NCBI GenBank assembly: GCA_023511625.1
Contig: JAIMBD010000003.1
Location: 220,223 to 284,222 of the forward strand
Length of the DNA stretch: 64,000 nt
DNA from: Bacillota bacterium
Lineage (GTDB): Bacteria > Bacillota > Sulfobacillia > Sulfobacillales > Sulfobacillaceae
Reading direction: 5' to 3'
Part shown: positions 7,794 to 17,018 of the stretch, one piece after another
Layout of the letters: every line of letters starts with the position of its first letter
How positions within the stretch are numbered: position 1 is the stretch's first letter
Made by a program: the position numbers and the translations under genes
The notes under the pieces: model-generated
What the model saw: the letters and a program-made list of their open reading frames with translations, nothing else
What the model was told of the DNA's origin: nothing
Databases searched by the model: none

Positions 7794-9086
7794 GTGCGGG
7801 TGCGCATCGCAGAGTTGCCCCAGTGGGTGGACCAGACAGTCACTGTGAGCGGGTGGGTCTGGCACTGGCGGTCGTCCGGACGCATTGCCTTTGCCGAGGT
7901 GCGAGACGGAACGGGCGTGGTGCAGTGCGTGGTGCGCGCCGCGGCCGGTCCGAGGGATGCCGGAGAGCTGCGCCTGCCGCTGGAAACGGCCGTGACCGTG
8001 CAAGGCCGGGTGCGGCGCGATGCCCGTGCTCCTGGAGGCGTGGAGCTGGAGGTGGCGTCGCTCGAGGTGGTGGGAGCCAGCGACAGCAGCTATCCCCTTC
8101 AGCCCAAGAGCCACGGCATCGATTTTTTGCTCGACTGGCGCCACCTGTGGGTGCGCAGTCCGCGTCAAGCCGCCATCCTCCGCCTTCGAGCTGAGGTGGT
8201 GCGCGCCATCCGCGGGTTTCTCGACGGGGCCGGTTTTGTGGCGGTCGATCCGCCCATTTTGACTCCATCGGCCGCGGAAGGCACCACCACCTTGTTTGCA
8301 GTGGATTACTTTGGCCAGCCGGCGTACCTCTCCCAGTCTGGGCAACTATACCTCGAGGCGCTGGCCATGGCCCTGGGCCGGGTCTACGCGTTTGGTCCCA
8401 CCTTTCGCGCCGAGCGCTCGAAGACGCGCCGGCACCTGACGGAATTTTGGATGGTGGAGCCGGAGATGGCGTTTTGCCGGTTCGAGGAGAACCTGGCCTG
8501 GCAGGAGCGGCTTATCACGGCCGTGGTCGAACACGTGCTAAGCCACTGCGCGTCGGAACTCGCCCAGTTGGGGCGGGACCTCACACGGCTGGAGCAAGTG
8601 CGCCCGCCATTTCCTCGGTTGACCTACGACGAGGCCATCCGCCTGCTTGAGGCCCAGGGTTTTGCCATCGCCTGGGGGGAAGACCTGGGAGCCCGCGAGG
8701 AGCAAGCCCTGGCCTCCTTGAGCGACCGTCCGCTCTTCCTGACCCACTTTCCCACGGCCCAAAAGGCGTTCTACATGCAGCCGGACCCCGAGCGCCCCGA
8801 GGTGGTGTTGGCGGCAGACCTATTGGCTCCGGAAGGATACGGGGAGATTATCGGCGGCAGCGAGCGCATCGCCGACCTTCCGCTGTTGCGGCGGCGGATG
8901 ATGGAGACGGGGTTGGACCCGGAGGCGGAGGCGTATCGGTGGTACCTCGACCTTCGCCGGTGGGGCTCGGTGCCGCACAGCGGCTTCGGCCTGGGCCTTG
9001 AGCGCACCGTGGCGTGGCTCGGGGGACTCGAGCACGTGCGCGAGGCGTCGGCGTTTCCGCGCATGCTGTATCGGTTGCGACCGTAA
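7794..9086 (+). CDS. asnS: Asparagine--tRNA ligase
   Basis: 430 residues, the same length as Bacillus AsnS, from a GTG with GGAGGGAG upstream. An N-terminal OB-fold anticodon-binding domain (residues 1-105) precedes a class II catalytic core: motif 2 FRAERSKTRRHLTEFWMVE and motif 3 GFGLGLERTVAWLGG. WYLDLRRWGSVPHSG close to motif 3 is typical of AsnRS rather than AspRS. It charges tRNA-Asn in the cytoplasm. A non-discriminating AspRS is possible but less likely from these motifs. It is followed 15 bases later by a RodZ-like gene. Confidence 0.92.
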   Translation: MRVRIAELPQWVDQTVTVSGWVWHWRSSGRIAFAEVRDGTGVVQCVVRAAAGPRDAGELRLPLETAVTVQGRVRRDARAPGGVELEVASLEVVGASDSSYPLQPKSHGIDFLLDWRHLWVRSPRQAAILRLRAEVVRAIRGFLDGAGFVAVDPPILTPSAAEGTTTLFAVDYFGQPAYLSQSGQLYLEALAMALGRVYAFGPTFRAERSKTRRHLTEFWMVEPEMAFCRFEENLAWQERLITAVVEHVLSHCASELAQLGRDLTRLEQVRPPFPRLTYDEAIRLLEAQGFAIAWGEDLGAREEQALASLSDRPLFLTHFPTAQKAFYMQPDPERPEVVLAADLLAPEGYGEIIGGSERIADLPLLRRRMMETGLDPEAEAYRWYLDLRRWGSVPHSGFGLGLERTVAWLGGLEHVREASAFPRMLYRLRP

Positions 9087-9101
9087 CGGGGAGGCGCGTC
9101 G

Positions 9102-9974
9102 ATGGAAACCGAGAATGCGGCCGTGGCGATCGGCGCGGCCTTAAAGGCCGCGCGCGAGGCGCGGGGGCTGTCGATCGTGGCCGTGAGCCAGGAACTGCGC
9201 ATTCCACCGCATTACCTGGAGGCCTTGGAGGTGGGCAACTGGAGCCGATTTCCGGCCGAATTCTACGGGCAGGGGTTCTTGCGCTCCTATGCCCGGTATC
9301 TGGGTTTAGACGCCGAGGCCTTGGTGGCGCAGCGCCGGGCCATGCTGGCGGCCCAGGCGCCTGCCCCCTTCGGTTCCGGAAGCGGGAGCGGACGGGGGAT
9401 GCCCCCCGGGACGATGGCGGGAGCGCCGGTGCTGAACGGGCGGCGCCGTGGGGGCAAGCCCCTGGGGGGCGGAGCCGGGATCGGCGTCCTTGCCCTGTTG
9501 GTCCTCTTTGCCGGCGGGTTGTGGCTTCTACGTCACCACCCTCCGCATCCCCTTCGACCTCCGGCGGCAGGCGCGCCCGTGGCCGCGTACCCAGGCGGCC
9601 AAAAGACGACCCGGCGGGCCCGCCCCGTCCCCTCCCCACCGGTGACGGCCTCCACGGCTCCCCCCGTGGCTGTGGTGAGTCGGAGCGGTGGCCCCACGGT
9701 CATGGTGGCCTCGCCGCCGATTCGGGTGGTCGTTCATTTCGTAGGGCCGTGCTGGGTCCAGGCGTGGAGCAACGGGCAAGAGGTGGATGCCGGCACGTTG
9801 TTCCAGGCCGGTCAGCGCTATGCGGTGTCGGGCGGGCAGTCGGTGACGATGCTTTTTGGCAACAGCGGCGCGGCGCTGGTGACGGTTAACGGCCAGACTT
9901 TGGGCAGCCTTGGCCCGAAGGGCGCCGTGCGGACGGTGCACTTTGAGGTGGGCGACACAGCGCTGGCAGGATAA
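9102..9974 (+). CDS. RodZ-like helix-turn-helix membrane protein
   Basis: 290 residues. Residues 8-70 form the HTH_25 domain of RodZ/YmfM (GAALKAAREARGLSI, then SQELRIPPHYLEALE and FYGQGFLRSYARYLGLD). A Gly/Ser-rich linker leads to one membrane helix at about 123-143, and the outside part ends in a DUF4115-like beta domain (about 205-290) with VQAWSNGQEVDAGTL. RodZ links MreB filaments to the cell-wall elongation machinery. In Bacillus ymfM lies just upstream of pgsA; here it is 15 kb away and behind asnS. Confidence 0.85.
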   Translation: METENAAVAIGAALKAAREARGLSIVAVSQELRIPPHYLEALEVGNWSRFPAEFYGQGFLRSYARYLGLDAEALVAQRRAMLAAQAPAPFGSGSGSGRGMPPGTMAGAPVLNGRRRGGKPLGGGAGIGVLALLVLFAGGLWLLRHHPPHPLRPPAAGAPVAAYPGGQKTTRRARPVPSPPVTASTAPPVAVVSRSGGPTVMVASPPIRVVVHFVGPCWVQAWSNGQEVDAGTLFQAGQRYAVSGGQSVTMLFGNSGAALVTVNGQTLGSLGPKGAVRTVHFEVGDTALAG

Positions 9975-10011
9975 GGGATTTTGCCCGAGCATGGAAGAAG
10001 GAGGCAGGAGG

Positions 10012-10902
10012 GTGGAAGAACCGCGGCTCGAGTTGGTGCGGGCGCGCAGCGAGGATGGGTATGAACTAGAAGGCGCCGCTTGGGTGCCCAGAAGTCCGAA
10101 GGGCCCGGCCTACATCCTGATTCACGGCATGGCCGGGCGGTTTTACTCGCGGACTCTGGTCGAGTTGGCCCAGGGATTGGCAGGAGTCGGCCATCCTGCC
10201 GTCAGCGGACACACCCGCGGCCATGATTTCGGCGCCCTCATGACCCGACGGGGGGGAGGGCTCGCGCTCGGCGGGGCCGCGTTCGAGGATGTGACGGAGG
10301 CGCCCTACGACGTCGGCGGGTGGGTGGACTGGGCCGAGGCGCGCTGGCCCGGCTGCCCGCTGGTACTGGTCGGGCACAGCCTCGGGGGGTTCAAGGTTGC
10401 GGTGTACCAAGCGTGGCGCCAAGATCCCAGAGTCCACGGGCTGGTGTTGCTCTCGCCGGCTTGGAGCGGAAGCCCGCGATTTTGGCCGCCAGACATTTTC
10501 GACCAGGCCCGTGCGGCCGAAGCGGCGTCTGGTCCCTGGACCCTGTTGCCCGTTGCCCGAAGCCCGGTGACGCCGCTCAGCGCGCGCACCATTTTAAGCC
10601 GAGTGCCAGCGGCCTGGCCACGCATGCTGCCGGACCTGGTGGCCGAGGCCGCGGTGCCGGTCCTGGCCACCTACGGGAGCGAAGCCGACCTCGGTGGGTG
10701 GCCAGAGCTCCGCGCCCTTCAGGCGGTCGGAGCGACCGTGCGCTGGTTCGGGGCCACCGACCATCACTACCGGGGCGCCGCAGAACAGGTGGCCTTCGTC
10801 ATCCGCCGCTGGTGGCAGTCCCAGGCGCCAGAAGGCTCGCCAACGGCGGCGGGGACTACGAACCCAAAAAAGGAGGCTCGCGATGAATCGCCGCATCGAT
10901 GA
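10012..10902 (+). CDS. Alpha/beta hydrolase
   Basis: 296 residues from a GTG at 10012 with GAAGGAGGCAGGAGG in front; an in-frame ATG at 9991 is possible. The fold is seen from the oxyanion region ILIHGMAGRFYS, the nucleophile elbow GHSLGGFK (Ser about residue 121) and an Asp and His late in the chain (YGSEADLGG, GATDHHYRG). The His of TDHHYRG is the likely catalytic base. The substrate cannot be told. The last 20 bases overlap the dienelactone-hydrolase-like gene, so the two hydrolases are probably co-translated. Confidence 0.8.
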   Translation: MEEPRLELVRARSEDGYELEGAAWVPRSPKGPAYILIHGMAGRFYSRTLVELAQGLAGVGHPAVSGHTRGHDFGALMTRRGGGLALGGAAFEDVTEAPYDVGGWVDWAEARWPGCPLVLVGHSLGGFKVAVYQAWRQDPRVHGLVLLSPAWSGSPRFWPPDIFDQARAAEAASGPWTLLPVARSPVTPLSARTILSRVPAAWPRMLPDLVAEAAVPVLATYGSEADLGGWPELRALQAVGATVRWFGATDHHYRGAAEQVAFVIRRWWQSQAPEGSPTAAGTTNPKKEARDESPHR

Positions 10903-11608
10903 GACCTTGGAGGGGGTCCGAGTGGTGGGGCACTTGGCCACCCGTACAGACCGGGGAAGACAGCCCGGGGTTTTGGTCATGCCGGCCATCCACGGCTTGA
11001 GCCCTTACGTGGAAGCCGTGGCCGACCTTCTCAGCCAAGCGGGCTACGCGGCGCTGGTAGTCGACTACTACGACGGGGGAGGGCCGCCGCCTTTAGGGTC
11101 GCCAGAGGAGGTCAATCGGGCGGTGGCTGCGCTGTCGGATCCGCTGGTTTTGGCCAAAGGGCGCGCCGCTGCCCAGTACCTCCGCCACCATCCGGACGTC
11201 GACGGTACCCGGCTCGGGGCCATCGGCTTTTGCATCGGCGGGATGTACGCCCTGCAGCTGGCTTGTGAGCCCATCGACCTTTTGGCGGCGGTCGATTTCT
11301 ATGGCATGATCCGCTACGACGGGCTTTCCGCCGCAAAGCCGGTGCATCCGTTGGACCGGGTGTCCGATCTGGGGGCGCCGCTGTTGGCCCACTTCGGCAC
11401 CGAGGACCACCTGATCCCCCTTGACCACGTCGACGCCCTCCACCAAGCGTTGGCCGCGGCGCGCAAGGTCTTCGAGCTATACCGATACCCTGGCGCCGGG
11501 CACGCCTTCCACGACTGGACGCGGCCCGGGTACCGGCCGGTGGCCGCGCGGGAGGCTTGGCAGCGCACGCTGGCTTTCTTGGACTGGTATCTCCAGGGTA
11601 GGCGCTAG
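10883..11608 (+). CDS. Dienelactone hydrolase family protein
   Basis: 241 residues, typical family length, from an ATG with AAAAAAGGAGG. The Cys-Asp-His triad of the DLH family is complete: GFCIGGMYA (Cys nucleophile near residue 114), GTEDHLIP (Asp) and GAGHAFHDW (His). DLH enzymes hydrolyse lactone or ester bonds of small aromatic breakdown products, but many homologues are generic esterases. It overlaps the preceding hydrolase by 20 bases and is followed by a small-molecule exporter, which suggests a detoxification or catabolic cluster. Confidence 0.9.
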   Translation: MNRRIDETLEGVRVVGHLATRTDRGRQPGVLVMPAIHGLSPYVEAVADLLSQAGYAALVVDYYDGGGPPPLGSPEEVNRAVAALSDPLVLAKGRAAAQYLRHHPDVDGTRLGAIGFCIGGMYALQLACEPIDLLAAVDFYGMIRYDGLSAAKPVHPLDRVSDLGAPLLAHFGTEDHLIPLDHVDALHQALAAARKVFELYRYPGAGHAFHDWTRPGYRPVAAREAWQRTLAFLDWYLQGRR

Positions 11609-11642
11609 GCATGGCGCCGGGGGCAACGAGGAGGTGGCCAAG

Positions 11643-12818
11643 GTGGCCGAAGCCGTGCAGGCGGTGCCGACGCGCACCGGGCGGTGGGGGTTCTGGGGCC
11701 TGACCTGGGCCCATTTTCTTAACGATGGCATGGCCAACTACTTGCCCGGGGTGCTGCCGGTGCTGGCGGCAGTGCGCCACGTGCCGGTGGCGTGGGCAGG
11801 TTCCTTTATGACGGCACTGCTCTTGGGGCAGGGCCTGCAGCCGCTCGCGGGATGGTGGGCCGACCGGGTCGGCGGCCGCCGCTTTGTGCTGGCAGGAGTG
11901 ACGCTTTCGACCTTCAGCGCGGCCCTGGTGGGATGGGTGCGACCGCTCCCGGTCATCTGGGGCCTGTTGTTGCTGACCGGAATCGGCAACACCTTGTTTC
12001 ATCCCCAGGCCATGACGGCAGCGCGCACCTTGGCGGGGCGACGCGAAGGGACCTCGATGTCGGCGTTTTTGGTGGGCGGGGAGGTCGGTCGCGGGATCGG
12101 GCCCTTGGCCGCTACGGTGGTGGCCGTGCACTGGGGGTTAAGCCGCCTGTGGCTTTTGGCCTTGCCGCTGGCCGTGACTTGGTTGCCGCTGTGGCGGGTG
12201 ACCCCGTCGGCGCCCCGCCGTCGTCCGGCCGTCGGTGGCATCCACTGGCGCCAACACCTGGGGCCGGCGGCGGCGTTGGTGGGCTTCGCCGCGCTGCGCT
12301 CGGGCGCCACCTACACCGTCGTCACGCTGGCCCCGCTGATCTGGCACCACCGCGGAGGCACCCTGGTAGCCGGAGCCGGCCTCGTGACGACGTTGATCGG
12401 CATCGGGATCGTGGGCAATCTGGGTGGGGGAGTGGTCTCGGACCGGTTGGGACGGGGGGCAGTGCTGCTCGGGTCTACGGTCCTGACGGCAGTGATGCTG
12501 GCCTTGTTTACCGCCGCCGACCACTTCTGGATCTGGCCCACCTTGGCCCTGTTGGGCATCGCGCTCTTCGCGTCCAGTCCCGTCACGCTGCTGATGGGCC
12601 AAGACATCTTTGCCGAAAATCCTGCGTTCGGTTCGGGAGTGGCTTTGGGGCTCGCCAACGGCATCGGCGCGCTGATGGTCTTTCCGCTCACCTATGTCGC
12701 CGCGCGGATGGGATACGACACCGCCATCTGGGTGTTGGTGGCGATGACGGTGGCCTCATGGCCGCTCGTAGCCTGGCTCGTGCGCCATCGCGGCGGCGTC
12801 AGGCCCAAGCCGGCCTAA
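11643..12818 (+). CDS. MFS transporter, fosmidomycin-resistance (Fsr) type
   Basis: 391 residues, about 12 hydrophobic segments. The GTG start has GAGGAGG 8 bases upstream; a GTG 9 bases earlier overlaps that site. The order WAHFLNDGMANYLPGVLP, then NTLFHPQAM and SAFLVGGEVGRGIGPL, is characteristic of the Fsr branch of the major facilitator superfamily, which exports small hydrophilic or amphipathic compounds. Exact substrate unknown. Its stop overlaps the yjbQ stop on the other strand by 3 bases. Confidence 0.85.
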   Translation: MAEAVQAVPTRTGRWGFWGLTWAHFLNDGMANYLPGVLPVLAAVRHVPVAWAGSFMTALLLGQGLQPLAGWWADRVGGRRFVLAGVTLSTFSAALVGWVRPLPVIWGLLLLTGIGNTLFHPQAMTAARTLAGRREGTSMSAFLVGGEVGRGIGPLAATVVAVHWGLSRLWLLALPLAVTWLPLWRVTPSAPRRRPAVGGIHWRQHLGPAAALVGFAALRSGATYTVVTLAPLIWHHRGGTLVAGAGLVTTLIGIGIVGNLGGGVVSDRLGRGAVLLGSTVLTAVMLALFTAADHFWIWPTLALLGIALFASSPVTLLMGQDIFAENPAFGSGVALGLANGIGALMVFPLTYVAARMGYDTAIWVLVAMTVASWPLVAWLVRHRGGVRPKPA

Positions 12819-13222
12819 GGCCGTGGCGTGCCGACGCAGTCCACGCGGTACTGGCGGGTCCTGGGCCCGTCCCACTCGGCGAAGAAGATCCCCTGCCAGC
12901 GACCGAGGGCCAGGCCCCCCTCGGCGATGGGCACGGTGACGGCGGAGCCAAACCACGAGCAGAGGAGGTGTGCGGCGGAGTTGCCCTCGAGGTGGCGGAA
13001 ATGCGGCCACGTTGCCGGAAGTTGCTGCTCTAGCCAGCGCAGGACGTCGTCCACCACCTGAGGGTCCCAGTGTTCGTTGAGGACGACAGAGGCGGTGGTA
13101 TGCGGGCTGAAGACCAGGCAGAGGCCGTCCTGCACGCCGCTTTGGCGTACGGCGCGGGCCACGTCGTCGGTGATGTCGATCCACTGGCGCGGCTTTTGGG
13201 TGTGCAGGGTCAAAGTCGGCAT
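12815..13222 (-). CDS. yjbQ: YjbQ family protein (UPF0047)
   Basis: 135 residues, full length. The family core is clear: CLVFSPHTTASVVLNE and the later HLEGNSAAHLLCSWFGSAVTVPI region, plus WQGIFFAEWDGPR, which line a conserved metal-binding trimer interface. E. coli YjbQ has weak thiamine-phosphate-synthase activity, but the true role is unsettled. It is divergent from the HbpS-like gene. A 6-bp inverted repeat, GGCGTA and TACGCC around 13263-13286, lies in the shared upstream region and overlaps a possible minus-strand TAGAAT box. Confidence 0.93.
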   Translation of the reverse strand: MPTLTLHTQKPRQWIDITDDVARAVRQSGVQDGLCLVFSPHTTASVVLNEHWDPQVVDDVLRWLEQQLPATWPHFRHLEGNSAAHLLCSWFGSAVTVPIAEGGLALGRWQGIFFAEWDGPRTRQYRVDCVGTPRP

Positions 13223-13372
13223 GACGCCACCTCCCAGAGGCGGAAATGGACCGGCGGAACCGGCGTACAGTCCTTATTCTACGCCAATCGGGCGGAGGCT
13301 CGGCTTTCGGTGTGATAAGCTAGACCCGAAGACGGCCGGGCCGGCGGTCGGCCGGCAAGGGAGGCGCGGGCT

Positions 13373-13807
13373 ATGGCATATGGATATGGGATCACGTTGG
13401 CCGAGGCGGAGGCAGTGGCCAATGCGGCCCTGGCCGAGGGACGGCGGCAGGGATTTCCGCCTTTGGGGGTAGCCGTGTTGGACCCCGGCGGCCATCCGGT
13501 GGTGGTCAAGCGCGACGACGGCGCCACCTTCTTTCGCATCACTGTGGCATGGGGCAAGGCCTGGGGCGCCTTGGCCATGGGGGTCTCGTCGCGGGGGCTC
13601 GGGGAGCGTCTGGGGGACCGACCGCTGTTCCTGCAGGCGCTGTCCGACCTGGCAGGCGGCCGTATGGTGCCGGTCGCCGGCGGGCTGTTGATCTGGCGCC
13701 AGGGCCAATTGGTGGGGGCCGTAGGCGTCTCCGGAGCCACCTCGGACCAAGACGAAGACGCCGCCCGAGCGGGGATCGCCGCCGCAGGCCTTTCCGCCGA
13801 GCCGTAG
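13373..13807 (+). CDS. GlcG/HbpS family protein
   Basis: 144 residues covering the whole DUF336 fold: ITLAEAEAVANAAL helix, GVAVLDPGGHPVVVKRDD strands, and the C-terminal GGLLIWRQGQLVGAVGVSGAT. HbpS of Streptomyces binds heme and senses oxidative stress; many homologues sit in organic-acid or diol pathways with no known activity. No signal peptide is visible, so it is cytoplasmic. It is followed by a small membrane protein and an ABC1-type kinase. Confidence 0.85.
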   Translation: MAYGYGITLAEAEAVANAALAEGRRQGFPPLGVAVLDPGGHPVVVKRDDGATFFRITVAWGKAWGALAMGVSSRGLGERLGDRPLFLQALSDLAGGRMVPVAGGLLIWRQGQLVGAVGVSGATSDQDEDAARAGIAAAGLSAEP

Positions 13808-13847
13808 GCCACGGAGATCGGCACGCCCATTTAAGGAGGCGAAGGCG

Positions 13848-14042
13848 ATGTGGTGGTGGAGACGGCCGCGCATGCCGTGGTGGGTTTGGTTGTTGGGATT
13901 GTGGGGATTCGGGCGCTGGCTTCGCTGGCAATCGCTGACCGCAGGCGAGCGTGAGGCGTGGCGCCAGCACAAGGCACAGTGGCGAGATAAGGTGCGCCGC
14001 ACGGTAGCCCTGTGGACCGAGTCTGACGGCGAGGAGCATTGA
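13848..14042 (+). CDS. Small Trp-rich membrane protein
   Basis: 64 residues with a TAAGGAGGCGAAGG site. A Trp/Arg-rich N-terminus runs into one helix (about 9-26, PWWVWLLGLWGFGRWLR), then a charged cytoplasmic-like tail (REAWRQHKAQWRDKVRRT). I do not recognise it. Its stop codon overlaps the TTG start of the ABC1 kinase (TTGA), so it is translationally coupled to it and may help place the kinase at the membrane. Confidence 0.65.
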   Translation: MWWWRRPRMPWWVWLLGLWGFGRWLRWQSLTAGEREAWRQHKAQWRDKVRRTVALWTESDGEEH

Positions 14043-15721
14043 CCACAGGACGCCGCCTCCTGCTGAGCCGGGCCGCCGCCTTGCGGCGCACCCTTGCCGT
14101 CTTGGCACTGGCGTGGACGTTCTGGCGCGATGCCCGCATCTTGGCGCGAATCCGGCGGCAAGGCAGTCCGAAGCGCAGTGCAACCGAAGCGGCTGTCTGG
14201 CAGGCCGCCGGCGAGCGCTTGCGCGATCGGGCAGTGGCCCTGGGGGGTCTCATTATCAAGGTCGGACAGTTTTTGAGCGCCCGGGCCGACCTTTTCCCCC
14301 CCGAGTTTCTCGGCCCCCTCAAGGCGTTGCAAGACCAGGTTCCGGGAGCGCCCTGGGAGGCTGTCGTCCAGCGGCTTCAGGCGGCCTTCGGTCCGAGCTG
14401 GCGGGAATGGCTGACGGATGTCGAACCGCAACCGGTGGCCGCAGCCTCCTTGGGACAAGTCCACCGGGCCCGTCTGGCCAAAGACGGCCAGCCCGTGGCC
14501 TTGAAGATTCAGCGGCCGGGGATCGAGGCCGTGGTGGCGGCAGACCTTTGGGCCCTGGCCGTGGTGGCGTGGGTCCTGGAGCGGTGGACCGCCGCCGGCC
14601 GGCGCCTTGGGCTGATGGATCTGTGGCGCGAATTTCAGGCCATGGTGGCCCAAGAGCTGGATTACGTAGCCGAGGCCGAGCACCAAGCCATCTTTGCCGA
14701 CCGCTACGGGTCACGGCCCGGATTGTACGTGCCCAAGGTCTATCCAGCATACACGCGGCGCACGGTTTTGGTGATGGAATACGTGGACGGCCAGCGCCTT
14801 GAGGCCGAGGCAGACGAAACCCTCAGCCGCCGGTTGGTCGACCTGTACCTCGACCAGCTGTTGGAGGCCGGTTGGGTGCAAGTAGACCCCCATCCCGGCA
14901 ATTTTCTCCGCGACGCCGAGGGCCGCTTGGTGTTGCTCGACTTCGGCATGGTGATGGCGTTTTCCCCCGAGGAGCGGCGCTCCATGACCGAGTTGGTGCT
15001 GGCCGCCGTGACTGGAGACGCGGTGGGCGTCGTGGACGCGCTCGACGCTCTGGGATTCGTGCGGCCGGAGGCCGACCGCGGACTGTTGGCGCGCGCGGTA
15101 CGGGGGTTGCTTCGGCAGATCGGTCGCCCGGCGCTCCAGCCGGGGCCCGAAACCCAGCGCCTGGCCAACCTGGTCCAAGAGTTTGTGTACGAAAAACCGC
15201 TGCGCTTTCCCGCCCGCTATCTGTTTTTGGGTCGAGCGCTCGGTATCCTCTTCGGCCTTGCGGCCCGCTGGGCTCCAGACCTCGATTGGGTCGCGCTCCT
15301 GCGCACCCAGGCTCTGCCGCGACTCGAGCGCCTGATCGAGGCCGATACGGCTTGGGCCAAAAGTCTGCGCGATCGGCTCGAGACCGTCGCCGATCCTGCC
15401 GTGGCGGCGCAAATCGTGGCGTGGCTGGAGCAGTGGGTGCGCCGCGGTCAGCGCTGGGCACGCCTACCCGATCGCCTGGATCGGGTGCTGACGATGCTGG
15501 AAGAGGAGGCCCTTCCCACCCGGCCCTACTGGGCGCCGTTGATGGGGCGCCTGGAGCGACTCGAACGCCGCCTGCAGGCTTTGGTGTGGATCGGCTGGGC
15601 CGTGGGCGCGGCGTTGGCGGCTCGTTTCGCGTTGCCGCCGCCCTGGTCGCGATGGGCGTGGGGGGCGAGCGCGGCGGCCGCCCTCTGGGCGTTGCACAAG
15701 ACCTTCGGCCGGCGACCGTAG
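14039..15721 (+). CDS. ABC1/AarF/UbiB family atypical kinase
   Basis: 560 residues from a TTG that overlaps the previous stop by 4 bases. UbiB-type signatures are complete: KVGQ (residues 74-77, IIKVGQFLSARADLFP), the Ala-rich loop AAASLGQVHRA, EYVDGQRL, DPHPGNF and the metal-binding LLDFGM. The C-terminus ends in hydrophobic helices (ALVWIGWAVGAALAARFAL and the next stretch), as in UbiB. Family members are ATPases supporting isoprenoid quinone synthesis or membrane lipid homeostasis. No ubi or men genes lie nearby, so the substrate pathway is open. Confidence 0.92.
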   Translation: MTTGRRLLLSRAAALRRTLAVLALAWTFWRDARILARIRRQGSPKRSATEAAVWQAAGERLRDRAVALGGLIIKVGQFLSARADLFPPEFLGPLKALQDQVPGAPWEAVVQRLQAAFGPSWREWLTDVEPQPVAAASLGQVHRARLAKDGQPVALKIQRPGIEAVVAADLWALAVVAWVLERWTAAGRRLGLMDLWREFQAMVAQELDYVAEAEHQAIFADRYGSRPGLYVPKVYPAYTRRTVLVMEYVDGQRLEAEADETLSRRLVDLYLDQLLEAGWVQVDPHPGNFLRDAEGRLVLLDFGMVMAFSPEERRSMTELVLAAVTGDAVGVVDALDALGFVRPEADRGLLARAVRGLLRQIGRPALQPGPETQRLANLVQEFVYEKPLRFPARYLFLGRALGILFGLAARWAPDLDWVALLRTQALPRLERLIEADTAWAKSLRDRLETVADPAVAAQIVAWLEQWVRRGQRWARLPDRLDRVLTMLEEEALPTRPYWAPLMGRLERLERRLQALVWIGWAVGAALAARFALPPPWSRWAWGASAAAALWALHKTFGRRP

Positions 15722-15740
15722 TGCATCCCGCCGCGGGCCG

Positions 15741-17012
15741 TTACGCCTGCGGCAGGCGAGCCGGGGCCCGAAACACCGCCCGGTAGACCCAGACGGCGTC
15801 GAGGCTCAAAATGGCAGCCGTGGACAGGAACACCAGAGGGATGCCGAAGGCCGCGCTGACAAATCCGCCCAGGTTCGGACCGACGAGGTTGCCCACCATC
15901 ATGGAGCTCGCGTTAAAGCCGTAGACGCGGCCGAGGAGTGTGGTCGGGGTGTGGCGCCGTATGAGAGCCTGGACCGAAGGTTGCAATCCCCCGAGGGCCA
16001 AGCCCAGGAGAAAGCGAAGGGCCATCAGCTGGTAGGCGGAGCGGACAAACGCCTGCGGGACGTACAGGGCAGCCGCTACCACGAGCGACCACCACAGCAC
16101 GCGGTCCGAGCCGATGCGGTCGGCGAGCCGGCCCAGCCTAGGCGCAGAGAGTACGTTACCGACCCCGATGGCGGCGAAGGTGGCGCCGGCCAAGGTAGCG
16201 AGGTGGGGCGTGTGCGGGTTCAGAAGGTGCACGTAGATAGTCACGATGGGTTCGATGCTGAGGTAGCCCATTTGGATGAGCATCGTCACCACAAAGAGGG
16301 GGATGACGATGCCAGTGGCCGCCAGCTGGCGAAAGAACGGACCAAGCGCCAGGTTGGAGACTTCGGGATCCGGTCGGAAGCGTTCGTGGACGAAGAAGAT
16401 GACCAACACCGCGGCCAGCACCTCGGCGGCGCCGGTAAAGAAAAAACAATTGCGGATGCCCACCCATTCCGAAAGGACGCCACCGATCAAGGGGCCGACC
16501 AGCGTCCCTGACACGGCTCCCGTTTGCAAGGTGCCCAAGGCTCGCCCGGCGTCTTGTCGGGGGGTTTGACTGGCCTGCAGGGCGATGGCGGCGCCCACGA
16601 AGCCCGAGACAGTCCCCATCAAGGCCCTTAAGACCAATAGCTGCCAGACGCTGTGCACCAAGCCCAGACTGGCCATGACGATCCCCATCCCCATGCCGGA
16701 GCGAATCAGCATGGGTTTTCGGCCCACCCGATCGGCCAGCTTTCCCCAGATCGGTTGCGCCACGGCCGACAGCAGAAACGTGGAGCTGTAGACCACCCCC
16801 GACCACCGCTCCACGGCCGCCAGCTGGTGGACGCCGAGCTGTTCGATGTAGAGGGGGAGAAAGGGGATCACCAGGTTGGTGCCGGCCGCGATCAAAAACT
16901 CGCCCACCCACAGCACCGCTAGCATCTGCGCCCAATCTGGTCGCTCAGCCCAGCGGGCGGCCACCCTCGGCAGCCGTGGGGCCCATTTCCGCGATTTTCG
17001 AGCTTGTTCCAT
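15741..17012 (-). CDS. MFS transporter, MdtG/multidrug-like
   Basis: 423 residues with 12 likely helices. Motif A is visible as GKLADRVGRKPML after helix 2, and a second copy GRLADRIGSDRV lies mid-protein; RALMGTVSGFVGAAIALQAS and GPLIGGVL resemble drug:H+ antiporters of the MdtG/TetA branch. It exports an unknown compound. The start is taken as the ATG at 17012. No Shine-Dalgarno sequence precedes it, but a perfect TATAAT lies 6 bases upstream, so the mRNA should begin at or next to the start codon. Confidence 0.85.
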   Translation of the reverse strand: MEQARKSRKWAPRLPRVAARWAERPDWAQMLAVLWVGEFLIAAGTNLVIPFLPLYIEQLGVHQLAAVERWSGVVYSSTFLLSAVAQPIWGKLADRVGRKPMLIRSGMGMGIVMASLGLVHSVWQLLVLRALMGTVSGFVGAAIALQASQTPRQDAGRALGTLQTGAVSGTLVGPLIGGVLSEWVGIRNCFFFTGAAEVLAAVLVIFFVHERFRPDPEVSNLALGPFFRQLAATGIVIPLFVVTMLIQMGYLSIEPIVTIYVHLLNPHTPHLATLAGATFAAIGVGNVLSAPRLGRLADRIGSDRVLWWSLVVAAALYVPQAFVRSAYQLMALRFLLGLALGGLQPSVQALIRRHTPTTLLGRVYGFNASSMMVGNLVGPNLGGFVSAAFGIPLVFLSTAAILSLDAVWVYRAVFRAPARLPQA

Positions 17013-17018
17013 ACCTCG

